Shown here: positions 1 through 6,580 of the stretch, in pieces
Position numbering within the stretch: the stretch's first letter is position 1
How the letters are laid out: each line of letters starts with the position of its first letter
Origin: Oscillospiraceae bacterium
GTDB lineage: Bacteria; Bacillota; Clostridia; Oscillospirales; Oscillospiraceae
Assembly: GCA_016296565.1 (NCBI GenBank)
Contig: JAEDJB010000025.1
Location: 1-18,526, forward strand
Length of the DNA stretch: 18,526 nucleotides
Direction: 5' to 3'
Position numbers and translations under genes: made by a program
Notes under the pieces: generated by a model
What the model was told of the DNA's origin: nothing
The model's input: the letters and a program-made list of their open reading frames with translations, nothing else
Databases searched by the model: none

Positions 1-255
1 CTGATCCTGGTGATGACCGTGGAGCCGGGCTTCGGCGGCCAGAAGTTCATGGCCGACCAGCTGCCCAAGATTGCGGCCATCCGGAAATACATCGACCAGT
101 ACAACCCCGGCTGCCACCTGGAGGTGGACGGCGGGGTGGACCCCAACACCGCGCCCCTGGTGATCCAGGCGGGGGCCGACGTGCTGGTGGCCGGCAGCGC
201 GGTGTACGGCGCGGCGGACCCGGAACAGGCCATCCGCACCCTGCGAGGTGAATGA
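1..255 (+). CDS. rpe: Ribulose-phosphate 3-epimerase, C-terminal part (5' end outside window)
   Basis: Partial gene, open from the first base and ending at TGA 253-255. About 84 C-terminal residues are visible. The enzyme interconverts D-ribulose 5-phosphate and D-xylulose 5-phosphate in the cytosolic pentose phosphate pathway and is a metal-dependent TIM barrel. The visible part carries two diagnostic stretches. MTVEPGFGGQKF is the loop after barrel strand 6, with the conserved Gly-Phe-Gly-Gly. EVDGGV contains the catalytic, metal-binding Asp. They are followed by AGADVLVAGSAVYG, the phosphate-binding end of the barrel. The stop codon overlaps the recR start (ATGA), so the two genes are probably cotranscribed and translationally coupled. 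The family assignment is secure from these motifs. The N-terminal third to half is not in the window. Confidence 0.95.
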   Translation: MILVMTVEPGFGGQKFMADQLPKIAAIRKYIDQYNPGCHLEVDGGVDPNTAPLVIQAGADVLVAGSAVYGAADPEQAIRTLRGE

Positions 256-857
256 TGGAGTATTTTCCCCCTGCCCTGGAAAAAATGGTGGAGCAGTTTG
301 CCCGCCTGCCGGGCATCGGCCATAAGACCGCCCAGCGGCTGGCCTTTTTCGTCCTGTCCCTGCCGGAAAACGAGGTGGCGACCTTCGCCCAGGCCATTCT
401 GGACGCCAAGCGGTCCATCGCCCTGTGCCCCGTGTGCCAGAACTTGACGGAGGGGGACGGCCTGTGCCCCATCTGCGCCAGCGAAAAGCGGGACGGCTCG
501 GTGATCTGCGTGGTGGCGGACCCCAAGGACGTGATCGCCATCGAGCGGGCCCGGGAGTACCAGGGTAAGTACCATGTGCTCCACGGGGTTCTCTCCCCCA
601 TGAACGGGGTGGGACCCGACGACCTGCACATCAAATCCCTCCTGGAGCGGGTGGCCCAGGGAGAGGTGCAGGAGATCATCATGGCCACCAACCCCGACAC
701 GGAAGGGGAGGCCACCGCTATGTACCTGTCCCGGATGCTGAAGCCCTTCGGGGTGAAGGTCACCCGCCTGGCCTACGGAGTCCCCGTGGGCGGACATCTG
801 GAGTACGCGGACGACGCCACCCTCATGCGCGCCCTGGAGGGCCGCCGGGAGATGTAA
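252..857 (+). CDS. recR: Recombination mediator protein RecR
   Basis: Full length, 201 residues, the usual RecR size. RecR works with RecO, and with RecF in many bacteria, to load RecA on SSB-coated single strands at gaps; it is cytosolic and forms a ring-like clamp. Domains in order: an N-terminal helix-hairpin-helix (LPGIGHKTAQRLAF, residues 19-32); a four-Cys zinc finger with C59, C62, C72 and C75; a Toprim domain from about residue 83 (ICVVADPKDV, then ATNPDTEGEATA at 145-156); and the C-terminal GVPVGGHLEYAD segment typical of RecR. The start at 252 overlaps the rpe stop by 4 nt; an ATG at 255 is the only close alternative. recR often follows dnaX and a YbaB-type gene. Here it follows rpe, a different but unremarkable context. 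A strong hairpin terminator follows. Confidence 0.97.
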   Translation: MMEYFPPALEKMVEQFARLPGIGHKTAQRLAFFVLSLPENEVATFAQAILDAKRSIALCPVCQNLTEGDGLCPICASEKRDGSVICVVADPKDVIAIERAREYQGKYHVLHGVLSPMNGVGPDDLHIKSLLERVAQGEVQEIIMATNPDTEGEATAMYLSRMLKPFGVKVTRLAYGVPVGGHLEYADDATLMRALEGRREM

Positions 858-881
858 GGCGGCACATACAGAAACCAGAAG

Positions 882-921
882 AAACCCGGGTGCGAAGCTT
901 ATGCTTCGCACCCGGGTTTTT
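882..921. terminator. Bidirectional intrinsic terminator between recR and the HAD gene
   Basis: Perfect 17-bp inverted repeat: 882-898 pairs with 903-919 around a TTAT loop. On the + strand it runs into TTTTT, giving a canonical terminator for recR. On the - strand the stem is followed by TTTCTT, a weaker T-tract that can end the convergent operon. The right arm abuts the TAA stop of the - strand HAD gene (920-922), so both transcription units share one structure. Confidence 0.93.
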
Positions 922-1564
922 ATGTATCCCGATTCAGTATTTCATGCAGCTCGTCCATGGTGTGGGCGATGGCCACGGCGCCCGCCTGGGTCATGGATTC
1001 CGGGGAGCCGTACCCCCAGCTCACCCCGATGGTGGGGATGCCGAACACGGCGGCGCCGGTGACGTCGTAGTCGGTGTCGCCCACCATCACCACGTTGTCC
1101 AGCTGGCCCACCTTGCTGAACAGATAGGCGATCACCTGGTCCTTGGTGTCCCGCTTGTCCTTCAGGTCGGCCCCGCAGATCTCCGCGAAGTACCCGTCCA
1201 GGCCGAAGTGCTCCAGCACCTCCCGGGCGGTGACCTCAGGCTTGGAGGTGGCCACATACAGCCGGTGTCCCTCACCCTGAAGCCGGGCCAGCAAGTCCCC
1301 GATGCCGGGGTAGGGCTCGTTTTCAAACTTGCCGATGGGCACATACCGGCTCCGGAACACCTGGATGGCCTCCTGGACCTGGTCCGGGTCCAGCCCGTAG
1401 CCCTCGAAGGAAATCCGCAGGGGCGGCCCCACGAAGGCCCGCAGCTGGGCTTGGTTTTCCACCGGGATGCCGAAGTGGTCCAGGGCCAGCTTGGCGCAGT
1501 TCATAATCCCCGGGCCGGAGTCGGTCAGGGTGCCGTCTAAATCGAAAAAGATGGTTTTTGTCAT
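920..1564 (-). CDS. HAD-superfamily phosphatase (phosphoglycolate phosphatase-like)
   Basis: 214 residues. Haloacid dehalogenase phosphohydrolase with a four-helix cap (subfamily IA). Motif I is FFDLDGTLTDSG with nucleophile D8 and acid/base D10. Motif II is the Ser/Lys in VATSKP (S107). A motif III Lys lies in KDKRDTK, and motif IV is VGDTDYD with the Mg-binding aspartates. The FVGPPL segment in the cap resembles Gph/PpaX/5'-nucleotidase-like members. The true substrate (phosphoglycolate, a nucleotide, a sugar phosphate) cannot be read from sequence. I start it at ATG 1564, because homology begins exactly at MTKTIFFDLDGT and AAGGA lies just upstream; an upstream extension of this frame runs into phzF and is not needed. 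It is the last gene of a four-gene - strand unit, 20 nt after phzF. Confidence 0.9.
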   Translation of the reverse strand: MTKTIFFDLDGTLTDSGPGIMNCAKLALDHFGIPVENQAQLRAFVGPPLRISFEGYGLDPDQVQEAIQVFRSRYVPIGKFENEPYPGIGDLLARLQGEGHRLYVATSKPEVTAREVLEHFGLDGYFAEICGADLKDKRDTKDQVIAYLFSKVGQLDNVVMVGDTDYDVTGAAVFGIPTIGVSWGYGSPESMTQAGAVAIAHTMDELHEILNRDT

Positions 1565-1584
1565 TTCTATCTGTCCTTTTGTTT

Positions 1585-2370
1585 TTAGCCTTGGTTGGGG
1601 AGGAAAAGCTCTGCCTGGGAGAACAGGACGGCCTTGCCCGCCAGCTTTACCCGGCCGCCTTCCAGCCTGCAGTAGAGGGTTCCGCCCCGGGGTGAGGCCT
1701 GATAGGCCACCAGCTCCTCCCGGCCCAGAACCCTGGCCCAGTAGGGGACAATGTGGCAGTGGCCGGAGCCGCACACCGGGTCCTCGGGGATGCCGCACTT
1801 GGGGCAGAAGGACCGGGAGACGCAGTCGCTCTCCCGTCCCCGGGCGGTGACGTGGTGGAGCAGGCCGTCCAGGGCCTTGACCTTCTCCAGGTCGGGAGCC
1901 ATGGTCCGCACGGTGGCTTCATCCTCAAAGACGCACAGCAGGTCCCGCCCCAGATAGGCGGCAGAGGGCCGGGCCCCAAAAGCCTCGGTCATAGCCGGGG
2001 TCACAGGTACTTTCTTTAATTCATAGGCTGGGAAGTCCATCTCGAACAGGCCGCCCTTTCGCTGGACTGTCAGCCGGCCGCTGAGGGTGTCGAAGGAGAC
2101 CCTGTTGCCGCCGGGCTCCAGCCGGGTGAGAATGACGAAGGCGCAGGCCAGGGTGGCGTGGCCGCAGAGGTCAATCTCCCCGCCGGGGGTGAACCAGCGC
2201 AGATGGTAGGTCTCCCCGGTTTTCACCGCGAAGGCAGTCTCCGAGAGGTTGTTTTCCCTGGTGATCTTCTGCATCAGGTCCTCCGGGAGCCACTGATCCA
2301 GAATACAGATGGCGGCGGGGTTTCCGGCAAAGACCTGGTCGGTAAAAGCATCGACAATGTACTGCTTCAT
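1585..2370 (-). CDS. PhzF-family isomerase/epimerase-like protein
   Basis: 261 residues, normal length for the PhzF/YddE/YHI9 family, which has two diaminopimelate-epimerase-like halves. The N-terminal signature is VDAFTDQVFAGNPAA (residues 6-20). The catalytic glutamate of the family corresponds to E44 in NNLSETAF. The first half ends in GGEIDLCGHATLA, and the second half carries GIPEDPVCGSGHC (193-205), the second conserved Gly/Cys loop. The founding PhzF isomerises dihydro-hydroxyanthranilate in phenazine synthesis. No other phenazine gene is present here, so the real reaction is unknown. The gene starts 9 nt after the methyltransferase stop, and its AAGGAG overlaps that stop region. A run of four Cys (189, 192, 200, 205) includes a CxxC that I cannot assign a role. 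Confidence 0.9.
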   Translation of the reverse strand: MKQYIVDAFTDQVFAGNPAAICILDQWLPEDLMQKITRENNLSETAFAVKTGETYHLRWFTPGGEIDLCGHATLACAFVILTRLEPGGNRVSFDTLSGRLTVQRKGGLFEMDFPAYELKKVPVTPAMTEAFGARPSAAYLGRDLLCVFEDEATVRTMAPDLEKVKALDGLLHHVTARGRESDCVSRSFCPKCGIPEDPVCGSGHCHIVPYWARVLGREELVAYQASPRGGTLYCRLEGGRVKLAGKAVLFSQAELFLPNQG

Positions 2371-2379
2371 GGGGAGAAC

Positions 2380-3210
2380 TCACTCCTTTTGAAAGACATG
2401 GATGCGGAAGGAGATGGCAGTGTCCAGGCTGCCCAGGGCGGTGAGCCGCTGGACTCCTTCCTTGGGGGTTTTCCAGAAGTAGGGGGTCATCTGGAAGAGA
2501 TCAAAGATGGTCTGCTGGTCGGGGAGATGAATGGTCCCGTCCACCGGCCGGACCTCCAGATAGGAAAAGCCCTCGTAGGGGGTACGCTTTTCCGTGTTGG
2601 GGTAGGGGCGGTCGTAGAGGACGTTCTTCAGCTCCCACAGGTGCCGCTCCCCGGGGACCACATAGAAGTAGATTCCGCCGGGCTTCAGAATCCGGCGAAA
2701 CTCCTCCAGGGCCAGGGGGGAGAAGCAGTTGAAGAGCAGATCGGCGCTCAGATCCCCAACCGGCAGGTCATAAACCGAGGCCACGGCAAACTCCACGTCC
2801 TTTTCCCGCTTGGCCGCCCGGCGCAGGGCGTGCTTGGACAGGTCCGCCCCAGCCATCCGCACCCGGCGTCCGGCCTGGACCAGCGCCCGGTAGATGGCGG
2901 CGCTGTAATAGCCCTCCCCGCAGCCGGCGTCAAAAACGGACACGGTCTCCGGGGCGTATTTCACCGCCAGCTCTGCCAGAGCGTTGCACAGGGGCCGGTA
3001 ATAGTCCCCGGAGAGAAACCGGTTCCGGGCGGCGGCCATGCCCTTGTCGTCCCCGGGGTCCTTGGAGTGCATCTTGTTGGCGGGGAGCAGGTGGACGTAC
3101 CCGGCAGCGGCCCGGTCAAAGCTGTGGCCCTGGGGGCAGAGGTACCGGTTTTCCTGCCGGTCCAGGGCCTTTTGGCAGAGGGGACAGCGAAAGAGACTTT
3201 CCATGTTCAT
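2380..3210 (-). CDS. RlmA-type 23S rRNA (guanine-N1)-methyltransferase
   Basis: 276 residues, matching the RlmA/RrmA family, which methylates N1 of G745 (RlmAI) or G748 (RlmAII, TlrB type) in helix 35 of 23S rRNA near the peptide exit tunnel. The N-terminal zinc finger is complete: C9, C12, C25 and H29. It is followed by the family-specific stretch FDRAAAGYVHLLPANK and the SKDPGDDKGMAAARNRFL segment. The SAM-binding motif I is VFDAGCGEGYY (92-102) in a Rossmann-fold domain. Start at 3210 (MNMES) with AAAGGAT upstream; ATG 3204 is possible. Gram-positive members are usually RlmAII, but the exact target base cannot be decided from sequence. Second gene of the unit, 21 nt after the alcohol dehydrogenase stop. 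TlrB-type methylation affects mycinosyl-macrolide binding; no resistance role is claimed here. Confidence 0.88.
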   Translation of the reverse strand: MNMESLFRCPLCQKALDRQENRYLCPQGHSFDRAAAGYVHLLPANKMHSKDPGDDKGMAAARNRFLSGDYYRPLCNALAELAVKYAPETVSVFDAGCGEGYYSAAIYRALVQAGRRVRMAGADLSKHALRRAAKREKDVEFAVASVYDLPVGDLSADLLFNCFSPLALEEFRRILKPGGIYFYVVPGERHLWELKNVLYDRPYPNTEKRTPYEGFSYLEVRPVDGTIHLPDQQTIFDLFQMTPYFWKTPKEGVQRLTALGSLDTAISFRIHVFQKE

Positions 3211-3231
3211 CCCATCCTTTTCTTTATAAGG

Positions 3232-4281
3232 TTACAGCGCCACCATGGTTTTCACCAGCGCCGGGGGCTTTTTCTCCATCAGGCGGAAGGCGTCCTCCAC
3301 CTGGGCCAGCCCAGTGAAGCGGTGGGTGATAAGGGGGGTGGGGTCCACCCGGCCGTATTGGAGCAGCCGCAGCAGCCGCTCCATCCGGGCCCGGCCCCCG
3401 GGGCACTCGCCCCCGCGGATGGTCTTGTTGCCCATGCCGAAACCGAAGCGGACGTTGTTCAGGGGCAGGTCCCCATAGGTGGTGAAGTAGTTCACGTTGC
3501 CCACGGTGCCGCCCCAGCGGACCATGGCCGCTGCCTGGCCCAGGGCTTCCGGTCCGCCCCCGGCGCAGATGCAGCAGTCGGCCCCTTGCTTGTCTGTGAG
3601 CAGGTGGACCTGGCGCTCCACGTCCCCCTCCTTGTAATTGACGATGTCGGTGGCCCCGTAGAGCTTAGCCAGCTCCACGCACTTGGGGCGGCTGCCGATG
3701 GCGATGATGCGGCCGGCGCCACGGAGCCTTGCCCCCGCCACGGCCATAAGACCCACCGGGCCGATGCCCATGACCACCACCGTGTCCCCGGGCTGGACCT
3801 CTGCCAGCTCCGCCCCGTAAAGGCCGGTGTTCAGCATGTCCGCCGCCAGGACGGCCCCCTCCAGCGTCACCCCGTCAGGGATGCGGGCGGCGTTGGCGTC
3901 AATGTCCCGGATGAGGGCGTACTCGGCCATCAGGCCGTCCTCGGAGTTGGAGAGCTTCTGGCCGGTAATGAGACCGGCGCAGTGCTGGTGAGCCCCCAGC
4001 TGGGAGGGGACCGTCCGCCAGTCCGGCGTCACCGGGGGGACCACCACCACGTCTCCCACCCGAAAGTCCCGGACCAGATCCCCGACCTCCACGATTTCTC
4101 CCAGACCCTCATGGCCCAGCACCCGGTTGGGCTGGAGGCAGCCGATGGCCACGTTGTGCACGTCGGAGGTGCAGGGGGCCACCATCAGAGGGCGGATCAC
4201 CGCGTCATAGCCGGCGGCATGGGGCCGTTCCTTCTCTGCCCATCCGGCGGTTCCGTTAGGGAGATAGGCGAATGCTTTCAT
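3232..4281 (-). CDS. Zinc-dependent, NADP-type secondary-alcohol dehydrogenase (MDR superfamily)
   Basis: 349 residues. Closely resembles the clostridial isopropanol/secondary-alcohol dehydrogenases of C. beijerinckii and T. brockii from end to end, as judged from memory of those sequences: MKAF start, GWAEKERP, VAPCTSDVHN, GHEGLGEIVEVG, PDWR, and CPGGR near the C terminus. Catalytic zinc ligands C37, H57 and D148 are present, with E58. The Rossmann motif is VMGIGPVGLMA (170-180). The NADPH-selecting Gly-Ser-Arg...Tyr set appears as G196-S197-R198 and Y216, so NADP(H) use is predicted. Likely reaction: reversible reduction of small ketones or aldehydes. I start it at ATG 4281, which has a strong AAGGAGGG and where family homology begins; a longer frame upstream has no support. 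First gene of the - strand unit. Confidence 0.92.
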   Translation of the reverse strand: MKAFAYLPNGTAGWAEKERPHAAGYDAVIRPLMVAPCTSDVHNVAIGCLQPNRVLGHEGLGEIVEVGDLVRDFRVGDVVVVPPVTPDWRTVPSQLGAHQHCAGLITGQKLSNSEDGLMAEYALIRDIDANAARIPDGVTLEGAVLAADMLNTGLYGAELAEVQPGDTVVVMGIGPVGLMAVAGARLRGAGRIIAIGSRPKCVELAKLYGATDIVNYKEGDVERQVHLLTDKQGADCCICAGGGPEALGQAAAMVRWGGTVGNVNYFTTYGDLPLNNVRFGFGMGNKTIRGGECPGGRARMERLLRLLQYGRVDPTPLITHRFTGLAQVEDAFRLMEKKPPALVKTMVAL

Positions 4282-4315
4282 GGGGAACCCTCCTTCCTTG
4301 TCGGTTTTTGTACCC

Positions 4316-4345
4316 AGTGTAGCACAGATGGGGGGAAGGGCGCAA
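4316..4345 (-). promoter_or_regulatory. Candidate promoter of the dehydrogenase operon
   Basis: Reading the - strand, TTGCGC (4345-4340) is followed by an 18-nt spacer and TACACT (4321-4316), preceded by TGC (extended -10). The predicted start near 4309 gives a leader of about 28 nt before ATG 4281. Weaker at -35 than the divergent promoter, but the only good candidate in the 184-bp divergent gap. Confidence 0.55.
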
Positions 4346-4367
4346 GGGGCAGGAAAACTCCCCCGAC

Positions 4368-4395
4368 TTGTCATTTCTGCGTTTTATGTTATAAT
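4368..4395 (+). promoter_or_regulatory. Promoter of the FHA-SEDS/PBP operon
   Basis: TTGTCA (4368-4373), 16-nt spacer, consensus TATAAT (4390-4395) preceded by TGT, an extended -10. Predicted start near 4402, about 64 nt before the ATG at 4466. Matches the sigma-70/sigma-A consensus well, so constitutive vegetative expression is likely. Confidence 0.75.
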
Positions 4396-4465
4396 ATGGT
4401 GTTATCCGACCATGATATGACACACGATGCGTCCGGCCGCTTTTTGCCGGAGAAAGGAGGGACGT

Positions 4466-6580
4466 ATGGGGGAACTCATCACCCGAATCAAGCTGATCTT
4501 TACCCAGCTGGTGGACCAGGTCCAGGCTGCCATCCAGACCGCTGACCCGGGCCATGTGGTGGGCGCCGTGGTGGACACGGTCCTGCCGGTGGCCTGCGGG
4601 GTGCTGCGGGTGCTGGCCGTGGTGGTGGCCATTGTGGTGGTGGTCCGCTGCTTGCTCTCCCTGTTCCGGGAAAAGCCCGGCAAGGAGATCTGGGGCTGGC
4701 TCACCATGGCCGATGGCACCCGGCTGGATTTGTACCACTGGGAGAACACAGTGGGCCGGGGCCGCTGGTCCGACGTGCTGCTGGACTTTCCCACAGTCTC
4801 CCGCAGCCATGTTGCCCTGCTCCGGGACGACAAGGGCAACTGGAAGCTCCAGCCCCTGCAAACCAAAAACGGCACCCGGGTCAACGGGAAAAAGGTGACC
4901 CACACCGTGCCCGTGAAAACCGGGGATGTGATTGACCTGGGGGGCATGCCCCTGAGCTTCTACGCCATCAGCGAGGAGGAGGAGCGGGAGCAGGCCATGC
5001 GCTGGGGAGTGGCCGAGCGGCCCCTGAGCCCCGGCAAGACCCTGGGCTACCTGACGGTGTTCCAGATCATGATGTGCGTGCAGTGCCTGCCCGGCCGGGA
5101 GATTCCCGAGCTTGCCATGATCGGGGTGGCCTTCGGCATCCTGCTGGCGGCCATGTGGGCCATGTACGCCCTGTACCGCTCTCTGAAGCGGACGGCTTTC
5201 GAGGCGGAGACCCTGGCCTTCTTCCTGTGCACCATCTCTTTTTCGGTCACGGCGGCCTACTCCCCGGAGACTCTCCTCCGGCAGACCATCTGTTTGCTGC
5301 TGGGCCTGTTCGTTTTCGTTGCCCTGAGCGTTCTGCTCCGGGACATAAAATCCACCGTGTCCCTGCGCTGGCCGGTGGCTGTGCTCACCTGCCTGCTGCT
5401 GATCTTCAACGTGGTTCTGGGCCAGCGGCTTTTCGGCGCGAAAAACTGGATTGCCCTGGGCCCCATCAGCTTCCAGCCCTCGGAGTTCGTGAAGATCGCC
5501 TTTATCTTCACCGGCGCTGCCACCCTGGACCGTCTGTTTGCCCGCCGGAACCTGATCTTCACGGTTCTGTTCTGCGGCTTCTGCATGGGCTGCCTGGCCC
5601 TCATGAGTGACTTCGGCACGGCCCTCATCTTCTTCGTGGCCCTGCTGGTGATCGCCTTCCTCCGGTCCGGCGACGTGGGCTTTCTGGCCCTTATGGGCAC
5701 CGCCGCTGCCGCCGGCGGGTGGATGATCCTGCGCTTTAAGCCATACATCGCCAACCGCTTTGCCGCCTGGCGGCATGTGTGGGAGTTTTCCACCGAGAGC
5801 GGCGGCTATCAGCAGACCCGCACCATGTCCGCCATCGCCAGCGGCGGCCTCTTCGGCAAGGGAACCGAGGACAGTTTTCTGAAAAACCTGGGCGCTGCCA
5901 ACACCGACCTGGTCTTTGGCGTGGTCAGCGAGGAGTTCGGCCTGATCCTTGCCCTGTGCACGGTCTTTGTGCTTCTGGCCCTGGCGGTGTTCACCGTCCG
6001 GTGCGCCACCACCGCCCGGTCCAGCTACTATGTGATCGCCGCCAACTCCGCTGCCGCTATGCTGATCTTCCAGGCGGCCCTGAACGTGCTGGGCGCGGTG
6101 GATATCCTGCCCCTCACCGGCGTGACCCTGCCCTTCGTCTCTGTGGGCGGCTCCAGTATGATCTCCTGTTGGGGGCTATTGGCCTTTATGAAGGCGGCGG
6201 ACACCCGACCAAACGCCAGCTTCACCATTAAACTGCCCAAACGCATCCGGGGGTGGATTCCCCCGGACTCCGACCGGATCTACGACGGCTGGGACGAGGA
6301 CTATGACGACTATTACGACGACGAGTATTACGACGAGTACGACGACGGCTATGATGACGGGTACGACGATCCCTATGACGACGGCCGGGACTACTACGAT
6401 CCGCCCCCGGACTACGGCGGCTACCAGGACGACTGGGCGCCGCCCCCGGACTATGGGCAGGACCGGGAGCCTACCCTCTACTGGCGTCGGGGCACCCCGC
6501 CGGACCCGGACCGGGACATGGACTTCCAGGATACTGCCCGGTACCGCTTTGACCAGACAGAAAGGAGGGACCGGCGGTGA
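4466..6580 (+). CDS. FHA-domain/SEDS fusion: FtsW/RodA/SpoVE-family peptidoglycan polymerase with Asp/Tyr-rich tail
   Basis: 704 residues from ATG 4466, which has AGGAGG 5 nt upstream; an in-frame ATG at 4427 lacks this. Order: an amphipathic N terminus, a transmembrane segment at about 45-65, and a cytosolic FHA domain at about 85-165 with the phosphothreonine-binding signatures GRGRWSD, SRSH (112-115) and NGTRVNGK (135-142). A multi-spanning SEDS domain of about 195-580 follows. SEDS motifs include GAKNWIALGPISFQPSEFVK (324-343), SDFGTALIFF, and NTDLVFGVVSEEFGL (479-493), whose D481 aligns with the catalytic Asp of RodA/FtsW. PFVSVGGSSM closes the domain. Residues 601-656 form a tail with 23 Asp and 14 Tyr, then Pro-rich and Arg-rich ends. 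SEDS proteins polymerise lipid II glycan strands with a partner class B PBP, which here is the next gene (4-nt overlap). The FHA fusion suggests Ser/Thr-kinase input. RodA versus FtsW identity is not resolved. Confidence 0.93.
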   Translation: MGELITRIKLIFTQLVDQVQAAIQTADPGHVVGAVVDTVLPVACGVLRVLAVVVAIVVVVRCLLSLFREKPGKEIWGWLTMADGTRLDLYHWENTVGRGRWSDVLLDFPTVSRSHVALLRDDKGNWKLQPLQTKNGTRVNGKKVTHTVPVKTGDVIDLGGMPLSFYAISEEEEREQAMRWGVAERPLSPGKTLGYLTVFQIMMCVQCLPGREIPELAMIGVAFGILLAAMWAMYALYRSLKRTAFEAETLAFFLCTISFSVTAAYSPETLLRQTICLLLGLFVFVALSVLLRDIKSTVSLRWPVAVLTCLLLIFNVVLGQRLFGAKNWIALGPISFQPSEFVKIAFIFTGAATLDRLFARRNLIFTVLFCGFCMGCLALMSDFGTALIFFVALLVIAFLRSGDVGFLALMGTAAAAGGWMILRFKPYIANRFAAWRHVWEFSTESGGYQQTRTMSAIASGGLFGKGTEDSFLKNLGAANTDLVFGVVSEEFGLILALCTVFVLLALAVFTVRCATTARSSYYVIAANSAAAMLIFQAALNVLGAVDILPLTGVTLPFVSVGGSSMISCWGLLAFMKAADTRPNASFTIKLPKRIRGWIPPDSDRIYDGWDEDYDDYYDDEYYDEYDDGYDDGYDDPYDDGRDYYDPPPDYGGYQDDWAPPPDYGQDREPTLYWRRGTPPDPDRDMDFQDTARYRFDQTERRDRR

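Noticed and set aside
2380..3210. RlmA-type methyltransferase as a macrolide resistance gene (TlrB-like)
   Set aside because: The family is a housekeeping rRNA modifier in many bacteria. No producer cluster or resistance partner is present, so resistance cannot be claimed from the sequence.
2158..4545. A 795-codon + strand open frame across the phzF, methyltransferase and dehydrogenase genes
   Set aside because: It is antisense to three well-supported genes, has no ribosome binding site or promoter, and its composition is that of a shadow frame.
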